NCBI GenBank assembly: GCA_903927965.1
Contig: CAIYPA010000031.1
Coordinates: 1-53,255, forward strand
DNA from: an uncultured Bacteroidia bacterium
GTDB lineage: Bacteria; Bacteroidota; Bacteroidia; Bacteroidales; Prolixibacteraceae
Reading direction: 5' to 3'
DNA: 53,255 nucleotides
A program made the position numbers and the translations under genes. Below the pieces are notes generated by a model, which ran no database searches, was not told the origin of the DNA, and was given only the letters and a program-made list of their open reading frames with translations. Every line of letters starts with the position of its first letter. Position 1 is the stretch's first letter. Shown one piece after another: positions 34,214 to 42,897 of this stretch.

Positions 34214-35340
34214 TTCGACCAAACTACTCTATTTACATAATCAGTATAACTCATTATAATACGTACAACTTTGTCTGATACATTGGGCATCGAATAATCA
34301 GCAACAGGTCGAAAAATACGCTGATTTTTTGTATTCTCATTTTCTAACAAGATTAATCCCTGTAGGATACGTTCTTCATTTAATCCAACCATCATTACAG
34401 ATGCTTCTTCCATTGCTTCTGGTCGTTCGTGGGCGTCACGAATATTTAAAGCAGGGTAATTCATTATTGATGATTCTTCAGAAATTGTTCCGCTATCTGA
34501 TAAAACAGCCTTTGCATTTTTTTGTAAATGATTGTAATCATGGAATCCCAAAGGTTTCATTAATTGAACTAGAGGGTGAAATTGAACTTTCTTCTCCAAA
34601 ATTTTATTCCGTGTTCGAGGATGAGTAGATACAATTATTGGTAATTGATATTGAGCAGCTATAATGTTCAACGTTGAAACTAACTTGTTGAAGTTGTTTG
34701 AATTAATATTTTCTTCCCTATGTGCCGATACGACAAAGTATTTTCCTTTTTCAATGGATAGATCTCTTAATACCATTGAGGCTTCAATTTGTGGCATATT
34801 TGCGCAAAGAACTTCATAAATAGGACTTCCAGTTTTGATGATTCTGTCTGCCGGTAATCCTTCCCTTAAAAGATACTCTCTTGCTATATCACTGTAGGTT
34901 AAATTAATATCTGCAATATGGTCAACAATTCTTCGATTGGTTTCTTCCGGAACACGTTGGTCAAAGCATCGGTTACCTGCCTCCATGTGGAAAATCGGAA
35001 TATGTCTTTTCTTTGCAGGTATAGCACAAAGACAACTATTTGTGTCTCCCAGAACTAAAAAAGCATCAGGTTGTTCTTTTTCTAGAACAGGGTCAATATT
35101 AATTATGATCTGTCCAATAGTGGCAGTTGCAGTAGATCCTGCGGCATTCAAAAAATAATTTGGTTTTCTTAAGCCAAGGTCATTAAAGAATACTTCATTA
35201 AGCTCATAATCATAGTTTTGACCTGTGTGAACAAGAATATGATCAATACATTTGGCTTCATCCAGTTTCTTGATAACTTCGGAGAGTCTAATAATTTCTG
35301 GTCTTGTGCCTACAACTGTTAATACTTTGAGTTTTTTCAT
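34210..35340 (-). CDS. fnlC: UDP-sugar 2-epimerase, FnlC/WbjD-like (UDP-L-FucNAc forming)
   Basis: This 376-residue protein belongs to the non-hydrolysing UDP-GlcNAc 2-epimerase family. Motifs are VVGTRPEIIRLSEVIKKL at the N-terminus, HTGQNYDYELNEVFF, VLGDTNSCLCAIPAKK, FHMEAGNRCFDQRVPEETNR, SAHREEN and LSDSGTISEESS. The form RPEIIRLS together with GNRCFDQRVPEETNRR is the one I know from FnlC/WbjD/CapG rather than from WecB, so the likely reaction is C2 epimerisation of UDP-N-acetyl-L-pneumosamine (talosamine) to UDP-L-FucNAc. The two enzymes that make its substrate (FnlA and FnlB types) are not in the window. It is coupled to the WbuB-like gene. Confidence 0.85.
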   Translation of the reverse strand: MKKLKVLTVVGTRPEIIRLSEVIKKLDEAKCIDHILVHTGQNYDYELNEVFFNDLGLRKPNYFLNAAGSTATATIGQIIINIDPVLEKEQPDAFLVLGDTNSCLCAIPAKKRHIPIFHMEAGNRCFDQRVPEETNRRIVDHIADINLTYSDIAREYLLREGLPADRIIKTGSPIYEVLCANMPQIEASMVLRDLSIEKGKYFVVSAHREENINSNNFNKLVSTLNIIAAQYQLPIIVSTHPRTRNKILEKKVQFHPLVQLMKPLGFHDYNHLQKNAKAVLSDSGTISEESSIMNYPALNIRDAHERPEAMEEASVMMVGLNEERILQGLILLENENTKNQRIFRPVADYSMPNVSDKVVRIIMSYTDYVNRVVWSK

Positions 35341-35391
35341 TATTGATATTTATATAAATTGGTTTCAGATGATTTAGATCTGCACCTGTTT

Positions 35392-36609
35392 TCATTTGTC
35401 TATTAAAATTGATTCGTATAAATTTATGTAATCAATATGCCGATAATTTTTATTGTATAATTTCTTTGCTAATTCCCTGCAAGCCTGGCTAAAACTTTCT
35501 TTTCCTTTTCTTTTAATTATATTGATAGCCTCAATGAGCCCTTGAATATCTCCCTTTTCCACAATAAAACCAGTTTCTGGCAGTATTAATTTTGGACTGG
35601 CAGAGGCATTTAAAACAATTACAGGAACTCCGCAAGCAAAAGCTTCTACCGTTGTTAATCCAAATGATTCTTCGAGCGAAGGATTGAAAAACACATCTGC
35701 TTCTGAATAAAAAGTGACCAATTGCTGAGTATTTTCTGTCCTTCCCAGGCCTATTATGTTTGATGGAAGAAATAATTTTTGGAAAGGGTTGAGACCAATA
35801 AGAATAATGCAGTAAGTTGAATCGAGTTCTTTACTTAGTTTTATGAAATCGTTCAATCCTTTTCGAGGACTCCAATCACTTGCCACCCCTAATATGATAA
35901 ACCTATCCTGAATATTATATTTTTCCCTTATCGTCTTTTGTTTGACTGGATGAAACAGGTCTATGTCTATTCCATTGTTTATTACATGGGTAGGATATTT
36001 GGCTAAATAAGATTCTTTGATAATTTTTTCGAGCCATTCGGATACTGGGACTAGGGTTAGTTTATTCAATGAATTAAATATCTTTTTTTTCAAAACATAA
36101 TTCTTCGAGCAATTATCGATCCCATAACTTGCAGGATATTCATGCTTTTGAGGACAACTAAAACAAGTTGTTTTCCACTTTTGACAGTGGATAACATCAA
36201 AATACACACAATGACCAGTTATAGGCCAGCAATCATGTAATGTCCAGACTACTGGGATATTCCTGCGTACTATATAGTTGAATAGGATATCGATATTTAT
36301 ATAATAGCCATGAAGATTGTGAAGATGAATGATATCTGGCTTTATTTCTTCGATTTGTTTGAGTAATTTATATGTGGCATTGCGGGATCCAAAACCATGC
36401 CTATCAAAAATCCGGGTAAACAATCCATGAAATATCACGTCCCAATTTGATCCTATTCTTATCGTTTTTGTGTTTTCTGGTTTACCTTTTCTTCCGTATG
36501 CAATATAGCTATTCCAACCGTTTTGAAAAGCTGTTTCGCCTAATTCTTCAATAATCCGACCTGTTGATCCAAAATTAACGACTATATTAATTTGTAGCAA
36601 GGTCTTCAT
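35392..36609 (-). CDS. Glycosyltransferase family 4 (WcaC-like)
   Basis: This 405-residue GT-B enzyme has GSTGRIIEELGETAFQNGW near the N-terminus, IHLHNLHGYYINIDILFNYI and WTLHDCWPITGHCVYFD, a cysteine-rich segment (CQKWKTTCFSCPQKHEYPAS), then the donor-binding domain with GVASDWSPRKGLNDF and FFNPSLEESFGLTTVEAFAC. The H-D-CW and cysteine segment recalls transferases annotated as colanic-acid WcaC-like. The conserved EESFGLTTVEA matches the EX7E motif of retaining GT4 enzymes, so a retaining mechanism is expected. Sugar specificity is unknown. It stands 51 bases before the epimerase gene. Confidence 0.85.
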   Translation of the reverse strand: MKTLLQINIVVNFGSTGRIIEELGETAFQNGWNSYIAYGRKGKPENTKTIRIGSNWDVIFHGLFTRIFDRHGFGSRNATYKLLKQIEEIKPDIIHLHNLHGYYINIDILFNYIVRRNIPVVWTLHDCWPITGHCVYFDVIHCQKWKTTCFSCPQKHEYPASYGIDNCSKNYVLKKKIFNSLNKLTLVPVSEWLEKIIKESYLAKYPTHVINNGIDIDLFHPVKQKTIREKYNIQDRFIILGVASDWSPRKGLNDFIKLSKELDSTYCIILIGLNPFQKLFLPSNIIGLGRTENTQQLVTFYSEADVFFNPSLEESFGLTTVEAFACGVPVIVLNASASPKLILPETGFIVEKGDIQGLIEAINIIKRKGKESFSQACRELAKKLYNKNYRHIDYINLYESILIDK

Positions 36610-36739
36610 AGAACTATTTCTTATGAATTATAATTATTAAATCAGGGAATCCTATTTTATCTAGGTTTCCTAGACTAATAGATATTATGAGTTTAATATA
36701 AAGCATAAAATTGAAATGTGGATTTATTGAATTTGAATT

Positions 36740-37525
36740 TTAGTATTTACCAATAAAGTGTTTTTGAATAAGTGCATTCTTCTCAATTGTAGTAGGATAA
36801 TTGATCAAAACAGCTCTGTATTTTCCTTTAAATACAAATAAGCTTCCGGCAGCTATTCCAATAATACCAAACTGTTCAATTATATTTCCAATGTCATTTA
36901 AAGTTCCGGCACCTCCCAATACTGTAATTGGAATACTTGTAACTTCCCTTATTTTATTAATAAGATCTAAATCATATCCTTTCATGACACCATCCTGATC
37001 AATCGAATTTATTACTATCTCACCTGCACCCAATTTCTCCATTTCTACTGCAAATTTAATAGGATCGATTCCTGTTGGTTTTGTGGCGTTGTGGATAAAT
37101 GCTTCGTATTTAGATCCCAATATTTTTTTCTTAATATCAATTACAACCACAACACTTTGATTTCCAAAGCATTTAGCCATTTCAGAAATGATTGGGGGAT
37201 TTTCAATTGCTATGGAACTAACTGCTATTTTTTCTACGCCCAGACTGAAAATTCTTTGTGCCTGAGAAATAGTTTTTATACCTCCTCCATAGCAAAATGG
37301 CATTCGACATTCTACCGCAAGATTTTCAATCATTTTATAATCGGGTTCTTTTCCAATTCTTGAAGCGTCAATATCAATTACAATAAGTTCATCCACTTCT
37401 TTTTCATTAAAGATCTTTACGGCATTGATCGGATCTCCTACGTATTTTGGATCTTTAAATTTAGTTGTTTTTACAAGACCTTTATTGTGGACCAATAGAC
37501 AGGGTATAATACGAGGATAAAGCAT
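36740..37525 (-). CDS. hisF2: HisF-like cyclase subunit of the acetamidino-sugar amidotransferase system
   Basis: This 261-residue TIM barrel aligns with histidine-pathway HisF from the first residue, but the catalytic acid at position 11 (CLDV in HisF) is leucine here (CLLV), while D130 is kept (VVVVIDIKKK). HisF2/AglZ-type proteins in polysaccharide clusters show this kind of change, because they probably channel ammonia rather than close an imidazole ring. It sits 2 bases downstream of the HisH-like gene, which follows the WbpG-like N-acetyl-sugar amidotransferase. The trio is known from Pseudomonas aeruginosa O-antigen loci, where it converts an acetamido group to acetamidino. No other histidine-biosynthesis gene is near, which supports the polysaccharide role. 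Confidence 0.88.
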   Translation of the reverse strand: MLYPRIIPCLLVHNKGLVKTTKFKDPKYVGDPINAVKIFNEKEVDELIVIDIDASRIGKEPDYKMIENLAVECRMPFCYGGGIKTISQAQRIFSLGVEKIAVSSIAIENPPIISEMAKCFGNQSVVVVIDIKKKILGSKYEAFIHNATKPTGIDPIKFAVEMEKLGAGEIVINSIDQDGVMKGYDLDLINKIREVTSIPITVLGGAGTLNDIGNIIEQFGIIGIAAGSLFVFKGKYRAVLINYPTTIEKNALIQKHFIGKY

Positions 37526-37527
37526 TT

Positions 37528-38142
37528 TTATAGTTTGGCAAAATTATGTAATAGTTGTATGCCATTTGTATGGCTTTTTTCCGGGTGAAACTGAATGCCA
37601 TAAATATTATCTTTTTTTACCGCACTGGCATAGGAAATCCCATATTCAGTGGTTGCAATAATGTTTTCTTTATCATGGCATTCAAAGTAATAGGAATGAA
37701 GAAAGTAAAATCTCGATTGACTATTAAATCCTGAAAGCAATTGGCTGTGGTTGTTGGGAAGTATGTTGTTCCATCCCATGTGAGGTAAGCGAGTTTTATA
37801 AGGGATTTTGGTTGTGTCAAACAGCTTTACTACACCATCGATCCATCCAAGTCCTTCCAGATTTCCCTCGTCACTTGATTTTGCCAACATTTGCATACCT
37901 ACGCAGATACCCATAATTGGTATTTTATTTGTTAAAACTTGTTTTTCAAGTTCTTCGCGCATGCCCGACGCATTCAATTGTGACATTGCAAAGTCAAACG
38001 CACCAACTCCTGGTAAAATAATCTTTGATGCATCTTTTATGTCTTCTGCACAATTGGCAATCTTTGTTTTTATGTTTAATCGTTCATAAACGTTTACAAA
38101 AGCGCGGATGTTACCTAAGCCGTAATTTATTATCGTGATCAT
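37528..38142 (-). CDS. hisH2: HisH-like glutaminase subunit of the acetamidino-sugar system
   Basis: This 204-residue class I glutamine amidotransferase has an intact triad: C80 in MGICVGMQML, H186 and E188 in GIQFHPEKSH. Residues 44-50 (PGVGAFD) carry the oxyanion-strand PGVG motif found in HisH. It would release ammonia from glutamine and deliver it through the HisF-like barrel to the WbpG-like enzyme. Its start overlaps the WbpG-like stop by 4 bases (38139-38142), and it precedes the HisF-like gene by 2 bases, so the three are translationally coupled. The protein is HisH by family; the function is assigned from the cluster. Confidence 0.9.
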   Translation of the reverse strand: MITIINYGLGNIRAFVNVYERLNIKTKIANCAEDIKDASKIILPGVGAFDFAMSQLNASGMREELEKQVLTNKIPIMGICVGMQMLAKSSDEGNLEGLGWIDGVVKLFDTTKIPYKTRLPHMGWNNILPNNHSQLLSGFNSQSRFYFLHSYYFECHDKENIIATTEYGISYASAVKKDNIYGIQFHPEKSHTNGIQLLHNFAKL

Positions 38143-39275
38143 TTTTTACGTTTCTTAACTTTTTCAACACCTAAAAGATGCAATACTTTTGCGCCAAAGC
38201 GGAATATATTTTGTTGGTTTTTATAATCCCAGTAATATTTCTTGGGCATTGTAAAATAGAGGCGCAATTCGTCCGGACTAATCCCGAGTTTCGTTGCAAT
38301 ATAATTAAACTCATCATCAATAGTAGCTGGATCATAAGCTGGATGCATTAACTTTTGCAGTGCGTTTTCTCGGGTCATTTGTCCAGTTAGGATGAGGCTT
38401 GAGTATTGTACTTTTCGTGTGTCATATCCAAATCGCTCTGGCAACCAATATCCTTCATAAAACTTGGTAAACCGTGATTCAAAGTGTTTTTGTGGATACG
38501 GTTTCCAGTTGTACTCTTTTTCCAAAAGTCTTAATGCTTCTTCTTTTATGAATGGCATATAGTTAAGTGGCTTCACAACGTGGACACCTTTAATATATTT
38601 CAGGTATATTTTATGCCTGAATATGGAGCTAAATGGGTAAGTCTCCATTTTGGCCGCTCCATATTGGTGGATAATGTCCCTATTGTGAACCATATCTGTT
38701 CCATAATAGAACCATTCCATCGGATACTGGACACATTCTGTTGAGAAATTTCCTCCATTAAGAATATACTTGATTTTATATTTTTCAGCAAATTGGTATA
38801 AAGTGGCTACAAAGGCATGATCTTGAGGTATATCCAAATGTGGCACACCAGATTTAAAGAAAGCGAGTTGAAAGTCTTTCATTTCCTCCCAATTAATCAC
38901 CTCTGTGTACAAGTCAAGTCCAAGCTTATCGATCATTACATTAATGTTATGTACAGCAAGTTCTGAATTCCATCCACCATCAACATGAAAAACCAATGGG
39001 CGCAAACCGAATTCCTTAACAGCCAAATGCAGCATATATGAACTATCTACTCCACCACTAATTCCAAGTAGGCAGTCAAAATCCTTTCCTTGACCTGATT
39101 TTTTAATTTTCCTTACAATTTCTTCTAAATGTATTTTTCCATTTAAATCTGTATTCCAATTTGGTTTTACATTATTTTGAAAATCATGGCAATGGTCACA
39201 AATCCCATTTTCATCAAATGTAATGTTTGGATCGGTTGTGTCCATAACACATTTAGTACATATTTGATATTGCAT
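38139..39275 (-). CDS. wbpG: N-acetyl sugar amidotransferase, WbpG-like
   Basis: I use ATG 39275 (MQYQICTKCVMDTTDPN), 378 residues; this is where family sequence begins and it avoids overlap with the upstream stop. Two CxxC pairs (C6/C9 and C26/C29) form a likely zinc site, and the ATP-pyrophosphatase P-loop SGGVDSS lies at residues 73-79. Further family sequences are FHVDGGWNSELAV and LNGGNFSTECVQYPMEWFYY. The enzyme adenylates an N-acetyl group on a nucleotide or lipid-linked sugar and replaces oxygen by ammonia from HisH/HisF, giving an acetamidino group. The sugar acted on is not defined by sequence; both L-FucNAc and a diaminouronic acid are candidates in this locus. Confidence 0.9.
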   Translation of the reverse strand: MQYQICTKCVMDTTDPNITFDENGICDHCHDFQNNVKPNWNTDLNGKIHLEEIVRKIKKSGQGKDFDCLLGISGGVDSSYMLHLAVKEFGLRPLVFHVDGGWNSELAVHNINVMIDKLGLDLYTEVINWEEMKDFQLAFFKSGVPHLDIPQDHAFVATLYQFAEKYKIKYILNGGNFSTECVQYPMEWFYYGTDMVHNRDIIHQYGAAKMETYPFSSIFRHKIYLKYIKGVHVVKPLNYMPFIKEEALRLLEKEYNWKPYPQKHFESRFTKFYEGYWLPERFGYDTRKVQYSSLILTGQMTRENALQKLMHPAYDPATIDDEFNYIATKLGISPDELRLYFTMPKKYYWDYKNQQNIFRFGAKVLHLLGVEKVKKRKK

Positions 39276-39289
39276 ATTAAAGTTTATTA

Positions 39290-40429
39290 TCAATGACAAT
39301 TTGTAATTTCATGAATTTTGATTAGGTAGTTAAAGGTTTCTCTTGCACATCTGGACCAGCTGTATTGATAGGATAATTCTTTTGCTTTTTTAGCAATATT
39401 TAATCTAATAGACTCATTATCAATAATCGATTCAATCGCATCAGCTATTGAATCAGGTTTTTCAGGATTGAAATAAATTCCACCATCCTTTAATATTTCA
39501 GGCATTGGTCCTCTGTCAGAACAAGCTATTGGCAAACCTGCAGCCATACCTTCCAATAGAGTATTGGGCATGTTCTCGCAACTTGAAGCAAAAATAAAAA
39601 TATCGGATTTTTTCAACAAAACTGGTATATCACCATGTTTGATATATTCCATTTGAGTCGCAATTTTCTTATTAGAATCCTTAGACTGAATTTCTTTCTC
39701 AAATAGCTTTTGTGCCAATCCAATTCCACCACCAACAAATAATATAGTTAGATTATAACCCTTCAGTTTTAGGCAATTTATTGCTCTTAAAACGTTCCAC
39801 TGATGCTTATATAAATCTACATTTGATATATAAATGCAACGAACTGGTTCGTTATCGGCTTTATCCCATTTACCAGAATTGGTTTCTATTCTAAATACCT
39901 TACTTATGCCATGTGGAATAATTGCGAAATTAACAAGTGACCCACAATAGCCTTGGATAACTTTTGCTGCATATTTGGTAAGAAATATGGCCCCCTCTGA
40001 TTTTGTAAGGGAATAATTCTGGACATATCTAAGTAAAAATAATCTTAATCGCACAAAACCGAAACCAAACCGGTTAATCTCCCCTTTTTCGTATGAAAGC
40101 ATGTCTCTGCTCATAGTAACTGAAGGATGGAAGCGGCTGATCGTCCCTGCATCAGTGTTCAAAAGGATATCAATATGAAGTTTTTTGGCTTCCGTTGCAA
40201 GGTGTTTGAATTGCCAAAAAAGTTGATGAAAAAGCGATTTTTCTAAATCTGTTACGGAGTGTTTGATCAGCCAAATATGATCGGGTAATTTATCCAATAA
40301 TACTTTATAGGACCAAATATGAACTTCATTTATTTCGGGAGGAAGGATTTCTATTTCGGTTAAAATACCGATAATATGAGCCATTGCCCCTCCTGATCTG
40401 TTTCTTGAAGCGTCAATTCCAATTTTCAT
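39290..40429 (-). CDS. Glycosyltransferase family 4
   Basis: This 379-residue GT-B enzyme starts MKIGIDASRNRSGGAMAHI, with the Gly-rich first loop. The acceptor domain ends around GAIFLTKYAAKVIQGYCG and the donor domain runs from CIYISNVDLYKHQWNVLRAI through GGGIGLAQKLFE to IFIFASSCENMPNTLLEGMA, a standard EX7E retaining motif (E in SCEN to E in LLEG), and CSDRGPMPEIL. Sugar donor and acceptor are unknown. It lies 14 bases upstream of the WbpG-like start and 35 bases after the previous transferase gene, within the polysaccharide operon. Confidence 0.88.
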   Translation of the reverse strand: MKIGIDASRNRSGGAMAHIIGILTEIEILPPEINEVHIWSYKVLLDKLPDHIWLIKHSVTDLEKSLFHQLFWQFKHLATEAKKLHIDILLNTDAGTISRFHPSVTMSRDMLSYEKGEINRFGFGFVRLRLFLLRYVQNYSLTKSEGAIFLTKYAAKVIQGYCGSLVNFAIIPHGISKVFRIETNSGKWDKADNEPVRCIYISNVDLYKHQWNVLRAINCLKLKGYNLTILFVGGGIGLAQKLFEKEIQSKDSNKKIATQMEYIKHGDIPVLLKKSDIFIFASSCENMPNTLLEGMAAGLPIACSDRGPMPEILKDGGIYFNPEKPDSIADAIESIIDNESIRLNIAKKAKELSYQYSWSRCARETFNYLIKIHEITNCH

Positions 40430-40464
40430 GTAGGTTTTATTGTTTGAATACTCTATTTGTTAAT

Positions 40465-41670
40465 TTAAACAAGGTTCTGAAAATAGTTTAAAATCAGATC
40501 AGAATAAATTCTAATGTCGAAATTACAAATTGAACTTTCTTTTGCTTTGGTTTTCATATGTTTGATCTCATCCTTTGTTAAGGTAAGTAATTCAGTGAAA
40601 CATCTATTTAGAGATGTTATAGAATTATCGGGTAATAAATAACCGTTTTCTCTATTAACTATGAATTTTGGTATATCCGAAGTAGAATTAGAAATAACAG
40701 GTATACCACATGTAAGACTTTCTACTAATTTTGTTGGAAATCCAGCGTTTGCATAGCGTTTGTTATCCCTAAGAATAATCGAAAAATCACTTTGTCTATA
40801 TAATTCTGGAACATTTTCGTGGTTAACACACCCATGACAGTTTATATAGGAAGGGATTTCCGTATTACCACTATAAAAGTTTTTTTTGACAAAATTGATG
40901 TCAATCCCTACTAGACTAAAAATAATTTTTTCTGAGCCCTTATTTATAGAGTCAATCGTTGTGAAAATGTTACTCAACAAGTCTTTTTTTCCCGGAATAC
41001 CAACATATATTAATTTTACCTTTCCAGAGGCTACAATAGTATGATCCAATGAGTTAGTAGCCCACATAGTATCGTGTACATTTATTAAAGGAGGTACTAT
41101 TATAGTGTTACACCCTTTTAGCCTCAATGTATTTTGTAAAAATGAACTAATTACGATTACATTTTTTATTAATGGGTATATTATTCTTATTCGTAAATTG
41201 TTATCAAAATTCGGGATTCCAAACTTCCCTCCTGGCAAATGACTTCCCTCATACCACTCGGTACAATCACATGCAAATTTTATTTTATTTTTCTTACAGT
41301 ATCTATATAATCTGTAAATAAAATAGCTATTAGAATTATAAATAACAATAGCTGTAATGTTATTAACTTTGCAATAGTTCTTTATCCAACGAATTGTTTT
41401 AGTTCCACGGCGCAAAAAATTGTATATTTTTTGAAAAAGCGAACTTGAATACAAATCTAGCTCAGATTGGGAATAATAATCAAAACCATCAAATTTGTAA
41501 ATTCCGTCGTCTTTTAAATCTTCTTTTCTGGATGAATTTTCCCATCCACAGAATACAGTGTTTATGTTATTATATCTTAATGCTCTTGCAATACCAAGCA
41601 CACGTTGGGCAGCTGCGTCTTTATTGGGAAAACGAAAAGCACCTGTTATTATGATATTTGAATCACTCAT
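40465..41670 (-). CDS. Glycosyltransferase, GT4-like
   Basis: This 401-residue protein has a GT-B layout: N-terminal ITGAFRFPNKDAAAQRVLGI, a middle region with AIVIYNSNSYFIYRLYRYCK and ACDCTEWYEGSHLPGGKFG, and a donor domain with VKLIYVGIPGKKDLLSNIF, FSIILRDNKRYANAGFPTK and VESLTCGIPVISNS. The last motif replaces the classical EX7E block by RDNKRYANAGFPTKLVES, as in other Bacteroidota capsule transferases. The sequence is AT-rich (many Asn, Lys, Ile). Substrate unknown. It starts 6 bases after the next upstream gene. Confidence 0.8.
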   Translation of the reverse strand: MSDSNIIITGAFRFPNKDAAAQRVLGIARALRYNNINTVFCGWENSSRKEDLKDDGIYKFDGFDYYSQSELDLYSSSLFQKIYNFLRRGTKTIRWIKNYCKVNNITAIVIYNSNSYFIYRLYRYCKKNKIKFACDCTEWYEGSHLPGGKFGIPNFDNNLRIRIIYPLIKNVIVISSFLQNTLRLKGCNTIIVPPLINVHDTMWATNSLDHTIVASGKVKLIYVGIPGKKDLLSNIFTTIDSINKGSEKIIFSLVGIDINFVKKNFYSGNTEIPSYINCHGCVNHENVPELYRQSDFSIILRDNKRYANAGFPTKLVESLTCGIPVISNSTSDIPKFIVNRENGYLLPDNSITSLNRCFTELLTLTKDEIKHMKTKAKESSICNFDIRIYSDLILNYFQNLV

Positions 41671-41676
41671 ACAATT

Positions 41677-42897
41677 TTAGTTAAAGGCTAACTCGAGCTT
41701 TTTTTTAATACTAGAATATGAATGATTAAGTTTGAATAGAGTTAAAGCATTCATTCTGATTCTTGAAATATTATTATTGACAAATACTTCCTTTAATAAG
41801 GTTTTGATAAGTAGATTTGGTTCTTCAACAGATATAGCTACACCTGCATCATTTCGCTTAATGTAGTTAATGGATTCAATTTCCTCAGGCCCAAATGCTA
41901 GGATTATTTTCCCTTCTTTTAAGTAAAGTGGAATTTTAGTTGATATTGAAAGTTTTGTATATTTTCTTGTATAATTATCAAATGATTCACAATGAATTAG
42001 CACATCAGCCTCACTTAATATCTCGTTTATTTTAACCGAAGGGACATGGCCCCTAAAGGCAATAAAATTAAATTTAAAGAAATAATTTTCAAAAATGTCT
42101 TTATCATTTTCCGGGCAATAAATATCAATACTTAATCGATGTTCCTGTCCAATAACGTGAAATGCTTCACAAAGCATAAGAAGTGATTTCCATCGATTTA
42201 GATGAAGTCCACCCGTGTATAGGAACTTTTTCGTTGTATGCTTGTCATTTAAGATCAATTCTTTAATTTGTTCATCTGGAATACTGTTCATCACGAAAAA
42301 GAAGGGAATTTTAAACTCTTTTTTGTATTGCAATGTCATACTCTCCGAGATCGCCAAACCATTGACTACATTTTTAAATAAGATATAAAGCTGGTTTTTA
42401 AGTCTTAGCTTATGAAAAATAAATCTTTTATCTGAAAAAATAACAGATTTCCAATCATCCATAAAATGCGGAACGACCTTACAATTTAGAATTTTTTGTG
42501 CTTGTAAAACCAGTGAAATAACCTTTAGGCTTCCCAAACATGAATATATTATCTGAGCTTCCGATTCAATTATGTATTGCTTGATTTTTGTCGAAAATCT
42601 GGCTTTTCGCAAGTCATCCCAATTCCTTAATTCTTTTTTTGCGAATTCGATTATTCTATTTTGGGTGACTCGCCTTGCTTTAGATTCTAAAGGTATACTT
42701 TTGGATGTTTTTGATTCAACAGTATCCTTATAATATGAAAAAACATTGTCAAGGTATTCTAGGTCAGGGTACAGTTTTGAGATGTGTATAAATCTAAGAT
42801 CTGTTTTTGGTATAATATTAAAAATATTTTTAAGTGTTATGCCTGTAGCTGTACGATCTTGAAAAGGTTCTCCATTTATGATCAAAATTTTCTTCAT
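41677..42897 (-). CDS. Glycosyltransferase-like protein, GT-B fold, divergent
   Basis: This 406-residue protein lacks strong class motifs but shows a GT-B pattern: N-terminal KKILIINGEPFQDRTATGIT, the inner segment KVVPHFMDDWKSVIF, then TKKFLYTGGLHLNRWKSLL as first donor-domain strand and loop, and FRGHVPSVKINEILSEADVL, a typical late GT4 segment. Similar DDW and YTGGL motifs occur in capsule transferases of Bacteroidota. It overlaps the Wzy-like gene by 4 bases. Its donor and acceptor are unknown and catalytic activity is inferred from fold motifs only. Confidence 0.7.
   Translation of the reverse strand: MKKILIINGEPFQDRTATGITLKNIFNIIPKTDLRFIHISKLYPDLEYLDNVFSYYKDTVESKTSKSIPLESKARRVTQNRIIEFAKKELRNWDDLRKARFSTKIKQYIIESEAQIIYSCLGSLKVISLVLQAQKILNCKVVPHFMDDWKSVIFSDKRFIFHKLRLKNQLYILFKNVVNGLAISESMTLQYKKEFKIPFFFVMNSIPDEQIKELILNDKHTTKKFLYTGGLHLNRWKSLLMLCEAFHVIGQEHRLSIDIYCPENDKDIFENYFFKFNFIAFRGHVPSVKINEILSEADVLIHCESFDNYTRKYTKLSISTKIPLYLKEGKIILAFGPEEIESINYIKRNDAGVAISVEEPNLLIKTLLKEVFVNNNISRIRMNALTLFKLNHSYSSIKKKLELAFN

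Noticed and set aside
36740-38142. Histidine biosynthesis operon
   Set aside because: Only HisH- and HisF-like genes occur, coupled to a WbpG-like amidotransferase, and the HisF-like protein lacks Asp11.
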